Source of the DNA: Desulfovibrio sp. | GTDB taxonomy: Bacteria; Desulfobacterota; Desulfovibrionia; Desulfovibrionales; Desulfovibrionaceae | Direction of reading: 5' to 3' | Assembly (NCBI GenBank): GCA_031282465.1 | Contig: JAITDR010000105.1 | Location: 1 to 5,456 of the forward strand | Length of the DNA stretch: 5,456 nt | Part shown: positions 1 to 4,942 of the stretch, one piece after another | Layout of the letters: each line of letters begins with the position of its first letter | Position numbering within the stretch: position 1 is the stretch's first letter | The notes under the pieces: model-generated | What the model was told of the DNA's origin: nothing | Database searches by the model: none | Seen by the model: the letters and a program-made list of their open reading frames with translations, nothing else | Made by a program: the position numbers and the translations under genes

Positions 1-1173
1 TCTTTCGGGGCCGGGACGCCGGCCATAGGCGGCGGGAGCATCGACATTCTGGGCTACATAGACGGCGAACCCGTCCTCGGCGACCCTTTCGCAGCCTTTG
101 ACCGGCTTGCGCCGGAGCACCCCTATGTTTTGCTGGGAGCGCAGGCTGCGACTGAGGCCGTGAACTTTCTCAAGGATGCGGCCGCATCCGCCGGCCTGCC
201 CCTGCTCCAGGCCGGAACACCGGAACGCGGCAACGCCTGGCTGCCTACGGCGGCCGGGACGCTGAAGCCGGTCTGGCTGACGGGACCGTCCATGAACCCG
301 GAAAGCCTGCGCGCCGCGAAATCCCTGGCCGTAATAGGTGTGGAAGGCATGGAGGATTTTTCGCCCCGCTTCGTTCTCGGCGGTCTGGAGCGGAATCCGC
401 TTTTTGCGGGCAAAACCTTGTCCGCCGCTCTGCTGCCCCTCCCTCCTTTTCTTCCGGAAGCGGGGGGGCGCGATGTGACAATGCTTGATCTGGCCCGTTT
501 TCTGGATACACAGGACGGCCGCGCCTGGTTGCTGCGGATGTTGCCGGAGGCTGCGGGCGCGGCGGACGCGGCGCTGCTGCCCTCCTTTTTGGGCGTAAGC
601 GGCAGCGCGCCGACGCATGCCGCTCTGGAGCGGGCTTTGGGCATTGCCTTGGTGGAAACGGTCTGCCTGCCGCCGGCCGTCACCGGTCTACGCCTGCAGA
701 ACGCGTTGCGCCGCGCGTTGCGCCGCGCCGGCGCGGCCGTGTTCGACAATGTCCTGATAAACAGAGCCCTGTCGGACGGCCGGCGCTGCCTGGAACTCTC
801 GGCCGAGCGGGAAGGTCGGCGACGCGTATTCAGAGCGGAATCTTTCGTTATCGCCACAGGCGGCATCTTCGGTAAAGGAATAACAACGACGCCGGGCAAA
901 GCCTTCGAAAGCATCTTCACCATTCCCGTTCCTGCGCCGGAAAAACAGGCTCTGTGGTCCGACGCGCGTTTTTTCGGACGGACGCGGCACCGTTTCGCTT
1001 CCATGGGAGTTGTCGTCAACAGGGACTTGCAGGCTGTGGACGCCGCCGGTAACCCTCTGTTGTTCAATGTGTTTTTCGCCGGCAGGACTCTGGGCGGCTA
1101 TGACTTCGCGGCGGAAAAATCCGGGAACGGCGTGGCCCTTGCGACGGGCTGGTTTGCCGGAGGCAGGGCATAG
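1..1173 (+). CDS. glpB: Anaerobic glycerol-3-phosphate dehydrogenase subunit B (5'-truncated by window edge)
   Basis: The frame is open from base 1 to the TAG at 1171-1173, giving 390 residues. E. coli GlpB is about 419, so only some 20-30 N-terminal residues (the FAD/NAD-binding GxGxxG region) are missing. GlpB is the second subunit of the GlpABC complex, which oxidises sn-glycerol-3-phosphate to dihydroxyacetone phosphate under anaerobic conditions at the cytoplasmic face of the membrane. Stretches that match remembered E. coli GlpB are GGGSIDILGYIDGEPV near the start (from about base 31), HPYVLL at about 118-135, LPPAVTGLRLQNALRR at 667-714, the segment FVIATGGIFGKG at about 844-879, and the C-terminal FFAGRTLGGYDF at 1072-1107, typical of the final FAD-contacting loop of this flavoprotein fold. 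Adjacency to glpC strongly supports the call. glpA probably lies upstream, outside the window. No internal stop or frameshift was seen. The true start cannot be given. Confidence 0.93.
   Translation, partial: SFGAGTPAIGGGSIDILGYIDGEPVLGDPFAAFDRLAPEHPYVLLGAQAATEAVNFLKDAAASAGLPLLQAGTPERGNAWLPTAAGTLKPVWLTGPSMNPESLRAAKSLAVIGVEGMEDFSPRFVLGGLERNPLFAGKTLSAALLPLPPFLPEAGGRDVTMLDLARFLDTQDGRAWLLRMLPEAAGAADAALLPSFLGVSGSAPTHAALERALGIALVETVCLPPAVTGLRLQNALRRALRRAGAAVFDNVLINRALSDGRRCLELSAEREGRRRVFRAESFVIATGGIFGKGITTTPGKAFESIFTIPVPAPEKQALWSDARFFGRTRHRFASMGVVVNRDLQAVDAAGNPLLFNVFFAGRTLGGYDFAAEKSGNGVALATGWFAGGRA
1159..1163 (+). promoter_or_regulatory. Ribosome binding site GGAGG ahead of the glpB-glpC junction
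   Basis: GGAGG inside the end of glpB lies 10 bases before ATG 1174 and 51 bases before the glpC GTG. It can serve the short leader frame but is too far away to serve GTG 1215 directly. The bases just before GTG 1215 (1195-1214) contain no Shine-Dalgarno-like purine run. That makes this site the likely source of ribosomes for glpC, by re-initiation. Confidence 0.4.
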
Positions 1174-1218
1174 ATGGAGTTTTCGTCGTCCTGCAATCAA
1201 ACAACAGCTACGTCGTGA
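1174..1218 (+). CDS. Possible 14-residue leader peptide between glpB and glpC
   Basis: Directly after the glpB stop, an ATG at 1174 opens a 14-codon frame (MEFSSSCNQTTATS) ending at TGA 1216-1218. It is preceded by GGAGG at 1159-1163 with a 10-base spacer, a better ribosome binding site than anything in front of glpC. Its stop overlaps the glpC GTG (1215-1217) as GTGA, the arrangement seen in translational coupling. No homology is recognised. Two alternatives remain: the frame may be a chance overlap, or a one-base indel may have separated the original start of glpC from the rest of the gene. Confidence 0.3.
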   Translation: MEFSSSCNQTTATS

Positions 1219-2513
1219 ATCCGCACCACCGCCTCAACCCCGATGATTGCACGGCCTGTGCCGTTTGCACCGTACATTGTCCTGTTGCCGAAGCAACGCT
1301 TGCCTTCAGGGGGCCGAAGCAGACGGGTCCGGCATACGAGCGCTTCCGACTGGCCGGATTCAGCGACGACGCCTCCATTGAATACTGCTCCAACTGCAAG
1401 AATTGCGATATTTCCTGTCCCTCCGGAGTGCCGGTCGCCACGTTCAATATGCTGGCGCGGGCGGCATACAGCGGCAAGCGCGGAATTGTCCTCAGAGACC
1501 TGCTGATCGGACACTCGGGCGACATAGGGAAGGCGCTCCGCCGTGTCCCGGCCTGTGTAGTGAACTTCAGCATACAGAACGCAATGACGCGCCGGCTGCT
1601 GGACCTTGTCGGTCTGGACCGCCGCGCGCCGCTGCCCGCCTTTGCCCCCTCGGCCGAACGCGACAGGCTCCGCAAAGGCGGGCAGGCGGCCGCCGCGTCC
1701 GCGGGGCCGTCCTCCGCCCCGGCACGCCGGGGCACAGTCGCCCTGTTCCCCGGTTGTTTCGTCAACTATTATGAACCGCGCGTCGGTACTGCCGTCATCG
1801 GACTACTGGAAAAGGCCGGGTATGAGGTCATTGTGCCGGCCGGCTTCGCGTGCTGCGGCCTGCCTCTGGTCTGCGGCGGCCTGATGTCTGCGGCCCGGAA
1901 ACGAGCCCTGACCAACAGCCGGGCATTGGCCCGCCTGATTAAACACGACATCCCCGTCATTACCCCCTGCCCGAGTTGCGCCCTCATGCTTCGCCACGAA
2001 TACCGCGACCTTTTCCCTGATGAAGAAGAGTTTACCGACAACATTGCGGATATCCACGAAGCCTGCTCGTTTTTTCTGGGCGTGCTGGACAGGAAAGAAC
2101 TTTCTCTTGCGGATGCGCGGCCTCCGCGGGAACAGCTCGCCTACCATGCGCCCTGTCATTTGCGGGCGCTCGGCCTAGGCCGGCCGGGCATTGAAGTCTT
2201 GCAACGCATCCCCGGACTGCGTATAGAAGATACGGATGCGGGTTGCTGCGGCATGTCCGGCAGTTATGAACTGAAAAAGGGACATTATGAAATAGGTATG
2301 CGCATCGGCGCCGCCCTTTTCAAGGCAGTCGGGGAAAGCGGGGCAACGCTTGCCGTCAGCGAATGCGGCACATGCCGGGTGCAGATCGGGCACGGCGCCG
2401 CCTGCCCTGTTGCGCATCCGCTGACATTGCTCGCGGAATGCCTGAATATCCCGGTAATTGAGGAAAGCACCGGTCAAGGCAAGGCCTTGCGCAGAACGCT
2501 CTTTAAGGAGTGA
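1215..2513 (+). CDS. glpC: Anaerobic glycerol-3-phosphate dehydrogenase subunit C, Fe-S/CCG-domain electron carrier
   Basis: This 432-residue protein is the membrane-associated electron-transfer subunit that takes electrons from GlpAB to the quinone pool. Two 4Fe-4S ferredoxin motifs open it: C12-x2-C15-x2-C18-x3-C22-P and C58-x2-C61-x2-C64-x3-C68-P. Two CCG (heterodisulfide-reductase-type) domains follow: C181 (FPGCFVNYYEP), C213-C214-G and C252-x2-C255; then C314 (HAPCH), C344-C345-G and C384-x2-C387. The order and the phrases GPKQTGP, GCFVNY, CCG and HPLTLLAE match remembered E. coli GlpC (396 residues). The extra length is partly a C-terminal tail after the conserved core (about 411-432). 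A low-complexity Ala/Gly/Pro/Arg linker lies at about 153-172. GTG 1215 is chosen because it leaves 11 residues before the first cysteine, close to E. coli, but it lacks its own ribosome binding site. The gene is co-transcribed with glpB, 41 bases upstream. A related HdrD/LutA-like CCG protein is the main alternative, made unlikely by glpB. Confidence 0.93.
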   Translation: MNPHHRLNPDDCTACAVCTVHCPVAEATLAFRGPKQTGPAYERFRLAGFSDDASIEYCSNCKNCDISCPSGVPVATFNMLARAAYSGKRGIVLRDLLIGHSGDIGKALRRVPACVVNFSIQNAMTRRLLDLVGLDRRAPLPAFAPSAERDRLRKGGQAAAASAGPSSAPARRGTVALFPGCFVNYYEPRVGTAVIGLLEKAGYEVIVPAGFACCGLPLVCGGLMSAARKRALTNSRALARLIKHDIPVITPCPSCALMLRHEYRDLFPDEEEFTDNIADIHEACSFFLGVLDRKELSLADARPPREQLAYHAPCHLRALGLGRPGIEVLQRIPGLRIEDTDAGCCGMSGSYELKKGHYEIGMRIGAALFKAVGESGATLAVSECGTCRVQIGHGAACPVAHPLTLLAECLNIPVIEESTGQGKALRRTLFKE

Positions 2514-2643
2514 GGGGTAAAACGTATTCTTCCGCAGCGGGGGTATGCGGGGACGGCTCCCCCTCAGGCAAACATTGAGAAAAAACGCCGACGGCGCAGT
2601 GCCGCGGCGCAGGCCGGACAATCATCCAAACAAGGAGTGCGTT
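2514..2643 (+). other. Intergenic region between glpC and the propeller gene
   Basis: These 130 bases contain a short GC hairpin, GGGGA (2549-2553) and TCCCC (2558-2562) around a CGGC loop, with no T-run after it, so it is not a convincing intrinsic terminator. A TTGAGA at 2575-2580 resembles a -35 box, but no -10 lies at the right distance. The only well-supported site is AAGGAG at 2632-2637, the ribosome binding site of the following gene. Whether the next gene has its own promoter or is read through from glpC cannot be decided from the sequence. Confidence 0.5.
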
Positions 2644-3588
2644 ATGAAAAAGCTTTGCATGTGTCTTACGCTTCTGATGTTGTGCATCGGCGCAACATCA
2701 GTATCGGCCGCGCAAGCGCAGCCGGACAAAAAGGATCTGTTGCCCGCGTACAGGTACGCCCTGAAAGACTCTTTCGAAGTCAAGGGACGGCAGGGCATCG
2801 CCGTGGACGACAAGTACTACTACGTCAGCGGAAGCAAGACCCTCTACAAGTATGACAAGACGGGCAAACTTCTGCTCTCCGCAGAAAACCCCTTCGAGGG
2901 TTATGCCGTCCCCTCCAACCATATCGGCGACATCGACGTGTTCAACGGCGAATTATTCGTCAGCGCCGAATGGTTTGAAGACGGCGTTGGCAAGGACATA
3001 CAGATTGCCGTGCATGACGCGGAAACATTAAAATTCAAACGGTCTTTCAAGTTTGAGCCCGAATCCGGGCAGGAAGAAGTCTCGGGCATCTGCGTGGACC
3101 GCGACAAGCGCACGGTGTGGATGTCCTGCTGGGCTATCGGCAAGGAAAGCGGCCCATTGAAAGGCTACAGCGACAGATACCTGTACGAATACAGCTTGGA
3201 CGACGGCCGATTCCTGCGCAGGCTGCATCTGGCCCCCTCGCCGCAGTGGATACAGGGCGTCTACTATTACAAGGGTGCTCTGTTTGTGACCGCCGACGAC
3301 GGCGAAGCCGACGACGACGCACCGGATCACCTGTATCGGGTCAACGTCAGGAACGATGTCAACTATGCCCTGGTGACTCTGGAAAAAGCCTTTACAGAAG
3401 TCAAACGTCAAGGCGAGATCGAAGGGTTGGCCTTTGACGAAAAAGCCAGCGAACTCCTGGTGCTTTTCAATCGCGGAGCGCGCATTATCCTCGGTATGCC
3501 CAAGGGGTTCTATCCCGACTACACCAAGGAAATCAGCGAAGTCTACCGCTTCAAGGTGAAGCAGACAGGCAAAAAACCGAAAGAATAA
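2644..3588 (+). CDS. Secreted beta-propeller-like protein of unknown function
   Basis: The product is 314 residues. The start ATG 2644 is fixed by AAGGAG six bases upstream and by the signal peptide that follows: MKK, a hydrophobic core at about 8-17, then likely cleavage after SVSA (residue 22) or AAQA (residue 25). The cysteine at 14 lies in LMLC, which is a poor lipobox, so a soluble periplasmic or secreted protein is more likely than a lipoprotein. The mature part shows about five repeated units starting near residues 50, 94, 146, 203 and 258. Each begins like xGIxVD or IxGLAFD, continues with a hydrophobic strand such as GELFVSAE or GALFVTAD, and ends like LYKYDKTGKLL or LYEYSLDDGRFL. 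That pattern fits beta-propeller blades of the NHL/SMP-30/YncE kind. Residues 218-228 form a very acidic loop (DDGEADDDAPD) that could bind a metal. Two mature cysteines, 150 and 162, could form a disulfide. I recognise no specific family or enzymatic motif, and neighbours give no firm clue to function. Confidence 0.8.
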   Translation: MKKLCMCLTLLMLCIGATSVSAAQAQPDKKDLLPAYRYALKDSFEVKGRQGIAVDDKYYYVSGSKTLYKYDKTGKLLLSAENPFEGYAVPSNHIGDIDVFNGELFVSAEWFEDGVGKDIQIAVHDAETLKFKRSFKFEPESGQEEVSGICVDRDKRTVWMSCWAIGKESGPLKGYSDRYLYEYSLDDGRFLRRLHLAPSPQWIQGVYYYKGALFVTADDGEADDDAPDHLYRVNVRNDVNYALVTLEKAFTEVKRQGEIEGLAFDEKASELLVLFNRGARIILGMPKGFYPDYTKEISEVYRFKVKQTGKKPKE

Positions 3589-3671
3589 CCCGTTGTGACC
3601 TAAAGTTTTTCCCGTTGTTGCAGATAAGGCTGGATAAGTACGACATTTCGCCTGAGCAAGGAGATACGGTC

Positions 3672-3887
3672 ATGGAAACGGCCTATGCTGCGATCGCGCA
3701 GGGAGCGACATCCTTGGCGACACGGGTAATACACGACAACACAGCCGCCGATGTGATTGCCGGAACGCTGAACCGCCTGAATGCAGGCGGGCTGACCGGG
3801 CAACAGAAACTCGAAGCCGACTTTCAGTTCCAAAAAGAGGTTTTGAGCGCGGCAGGCATCGGCGTCGGACTGGACGTGAGAGTCTGA
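3672..3887 (+). CDS. Small hypothetical protein, 71 residues
   Basis: ATG 3672 follows AAGGAG (3658-3663) with an 8-base spacer, a good ribosome binding site that decides the start over an in-frame TTG at 3615. The product has no cysteine, no signal peptide and no membrane segment. The N-terminal half looks helical and Ala-rich (residues 3-36). A short Gly turn follows at 38-43 (AGGLTG), then a second helix at about 44-60 with QKLEADFQFQKEVL. The last ten residues, IGVGLDVRV, suggest a short strand. I do not recognise the family. The helix-turn-helix outline and lack of export signal suggest a small cytoplasmic or appendage-associated protein, but that is inference. It lies 83 bases after the propeller gene with no terminator seen between them, so the two could share a transcript that ends at 3978-4023. 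Confidence 0.6.
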   Translation: METAYAAIAQGATSLATRVIHDNTAADVIAGTLNRLNAGGLTGQQKLEADFQFQKEVLSAAGIGVGLDVRV

Positions 3888-3977
3888 GGCCGGCTGTATA
3901 CGGAAGATTTCGGACGGGTCGCGCGGAATCCGCCATACACATATTCCGTGGGGATCCCGGCCCGTTCCGGGATTGTG
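3888..3977 (+). other. Structured 3' untranslated region with two hairpins
   Basis: Downstream of the 71-residue gene the RNA can fold twice before the terminator. The first hairpin pairs 3922-3929 with 3943-3950 (8 pairs, one G-U, 13-base loop). The second pairs ATCCCGG 3954-3960 with CCGGGAT 3967-3973 (7 perfect pairs, 6-base loop CCCGTT). A smaller alternative palindrome, GCGGA-A-TCCGC at 3923-3933, competes with the first. No coding frame with a ribosome binding site was found here. The region may be ordinary 3' UTR or the body of a 3'-end-derived small RNA. Confidence 0.45.
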
Positions 3978-4023
3978 AAAAACCGCTTTCGGTTCAATGA
4001 ACCGTGAGCGGTTTTACTTTTTT
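3978..4023 (+). terminator. Rho-independent terminator
   Basis: The outer stem pairs AAAACCGCT (3979-3987) with AGCGGTTTT (4007-4015). The inner stem pairs CGGTTC (3990-3995) with GAACCG (3999-4004) around an AAT loop, with a 2x2 internal loop between the stems. The hairpin is followed by A-C and then six T residues (4018-4023). It ends the transcript carrying the 71-residue gene and insulates the regulator downstream. The complementary strand also has a run of five T after the hairpin, so it could work in both directions, although no minus-strand gene converges on it. Confidence 0.88.
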
Positions 4024-4083
4024 CGCCCGGTCGCGTCCTGAAGCAAGAACGAACTCACAGTCGGGGATATTTCGGATTCGGGC

Positions 4084-4112
4084 TTGACCTTTACTGTGTT
4101 TTACGTGAAGGT
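4084..4112 (+). promoter_or_regulatory. Putative promoter/operator of the S24 regulator
   Basis: TTGACC at 4084-4089 is a good -35 candidate, but no strong -10 hexamer stands 16-18 bases downstream. Overlapping it is an interrupted inverted repeat, ACCTTTAC (4087-4094) and GTGAAGGT (4105-4112), with 7 of 8 positions complementary and a 10-base spacer. TTTAC also occurs twice, at 4090-4094 and 4100-4104, exactly 10 bases apart (one helical turn). The position just upstream of a helix-turn-helix gene suggests an autoregulatory operator. This is inference from symmetry and location only. Confidence 0.35.
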
Positions 4113-4130
4113 TTGCCGAGGGAGCAAGTG

Positions 4131-4766
4131 ATGAGGGAAAGTAAAATTACCTCCGAAGCTTTGCGATACTGGCTTGCCAAACGGGGGTTGACCCAGACGG
4201 CACTGGCGGAGAAAGCCGGGTTGGCGCAAAATTACATCTCCCAGATCCGCGCGGGGACAAGGGCCGGCTCCTTGGATGCCCTGCAGAAACTGGCAACGGC
4301 ACTGGATCTCTCCCTGCCGGAATTTTTCGCCTGCCGCGACGAAACCCGGCCGGACTTGGTGTTTGTAGAACGACTCAAGGCACGACCGCGCGCCGGCAGC
4401 GGAGGTCTGGAAACCGACCCGGATCCTGTGGGCCTGTACTCATTCCACAGCAGTTTCATAGCCCGCAAACACGGTGACGAAGAGAGCATGAAACTGTTCG
4501 AGGTGGCCGGCGACAGTATGGTGCCCACCCTGATGGACGGAGACCTGATCATGGTCAACCTGCAGGAAAAAAACGTACGTTCCGGGTGCATTTACCTTGT
4601 ACGCATGGAAGACGAGTTGATGGTCAAACGCTTGGAAAACCGTCCGGGCGGGATACTGCTCATCCGTTCCGACAACCGTGCATACGAGGATATCCCTGTG
4701 AACAGGGGCTCGGGTGCCGACGTTGAGGTGCTCGGACGCATGGTGTGGAGTTGCCGGGAATATTAG
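4131..4766 (+). CDS. LexA/CI-type transcriptional regulator: XRE helix-turn-helix plus S24 peptidase domain
   Basis: The product has 211 residues from ATG 4131, chosen because GGAG (4121-4124) lies six bases upstream; an in-frame GTG at 4128 and TTG at 4113 are less well placed. Residues about 9-66 form a Cro/C1-type helix-turn-helix (LTQTALAEKAGLAQNYISQI is the DNA-contacting core, 20-39). Residues about 84-91 (ARPRAGSG) carry an Ala-Gly pair at 88-89, where self-cleaving repressors of this type are cut. The C-terminal S24 fold follows, with the nucleophile in VAGDSMVPTLMDGD (Ser129) and the general base Lys166 in MVKRLE. Both catalytic residues are present, so RecA-stimulated self-cleavage is possible but unproven; many chromosomal relatives respond to other signals. 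It acts as a cytoplasmic DNA-binding dimer. It is monocistronic between a strong terminator and the hydrogenase gene, with no phage genes nearby. LexA itself is unlikely because the HTH is XRE-type, not winged. Confidence 0.88.
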   Translation: MRESKITSEALRYWLAKRGLTQTALAEKAGLAQNYISQIRAGTRAGSLDALQKLATALDLSLPEFFACRDETRPDLVFVERLKARPRAGSGGLETDPDPVGLYSFHSSFIARKHGDEESMKLFEVAGDSMVPTLMDGDLIMVNLQEKNVRSGCIYLVRMEDELMVKRLENRPGGILLIRSDNRAYEDIPVNRGSGADVEVLGRMVWSCREY

Positions 4767-4798
4767 GCGCGGATTTTCTGTCCGGGAGTTTTCCGCCG

Positions 4799-4827
4799 TT
4801 GAAAGCGGAAACGCTTTGGTGTACTGT
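4799..4827 (+). promoter_or_regulatory. Putative sigma70-type promoter of the hydrogenase operon with internal palindrome
   Basis: TTGAAA (4799-4804, 5 of 6 to the -35 consensus) and TACTGT (4822-4827, 3 of 6 to the -10 consensus) are separated by exactly 17 bases. The perfect inverted repeat AAAGCG-GAAA-CGCTTT (4802-4817) overlaps the -35 box and fills most of the spacer, a usual place for a repressor operator. This would give an mRNA leader of roughly 110 bases before ATG 4943. The -10 match is weak, so the promoter is tentative. Confidence 0.35.
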
Positions 4828-4928
4828 GCGGTCGGCGGGGTAAGGCTGCCGTCCCTCCCTTTTTTACGCCCCTTTGCGGGGATCTGCATCAACAACGGCA
4901 ACGAATTAATGAGACCGGCCTGCGGAAG

Positions 4929-4935
4929 AAGGAGG
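4929..4935 (+). promoter_or_regulatory. Strong ribosome binding site of the hydrogenase small subunit
   Basis: AAGGAGG stands seven bases before ATG 4943. It is nearly a perfect complement of the 16S rRNA 3' end and fixes the start of the hydrogenase gene, placing the twin-arginine motif at residues 23-24. Confidence 0.85.
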
Positions 4936-4942
4936 CTTCAGA

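Larger units (their letters stand above)
4767..4942 (+). other. Intergenic region upstream of the hydrogenase gene
   Basis: These 176 bases hold the putative promoter and palindrome described separately. They also hold a weak hairpin (GGTCGGC 4830-4836 with GCCGTCC 4848-4854, one T-T mismatch) followed five bases later by six T residues (4860-4865), and a four-pair hairpin at 4869-4881. No convincing intrinsic terminator closes the regulator gene, so some read-through into the hydrogenase gene is possible. No coding frame with a ribosome binding site was seen apart from the hydrogenase start. Confidence 0.45.

Noticed and set aside
123..1067. A 314-codon open frame on the minus strand opposite glpB
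   Set aside because: It is an arginine/serine/alanine-rich translation typical of the reverse complement of GC-rich coding DNA, and it lies wholly inside a gene with clear homology. The other long antisense frames opposite glpC, the propeller gene, the regulator and the hydrogenase were rejected for the same reason.
2549..2562. Short GC hairpin after glpC as a terminator
   Set aside because: The stem is only five pairs and no T-run follows, so there is not enough to call intrinsic termination.
2545..2643. An in-frame upstream ATG that would lengthen the propeller protein by 33 residues
   Set aside because: It has no ribosome binding site, the added residues are basic and low-complexity, and they would bury the signal peptide. 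ATG 2644 has AAGGAG and starts directly at the signal sequence.
2671..2685. Possible lipobox (LMLC) in the propeller signal peptide
   Set aside because: The residue before the cysteine is leucine rather than Gly, Ala or Ser, and a normal signal peptidase I site (SVSA or AAQA) follows.
4131..4766. Prophage remnant around the CI-like regulator
   Set aside because: No integrase, Cro-like divergent gene, structural gene or attachment repeat is present. The flanking genes are ordinary metabolic genes on the same strand.
4092..4828. The 7-mer TACTGTG shared by the regulator upstream region (4092-4098) and the hydrogenase promoter (4822-4828)
   Set aside because: A single shared 7-mer in two short regions can arise by chance, and the surrounding palindromes differ. 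It is not enough to claim a common operator.
4830..4865. Hairpin plus T6 tract as a terminator for the S24 regulator gene
   Set aside because: The stem has a T-T mismatch and an 11-base loop, and five unpaired bases separate it from the T-run. It is too weak to list as a terminator.
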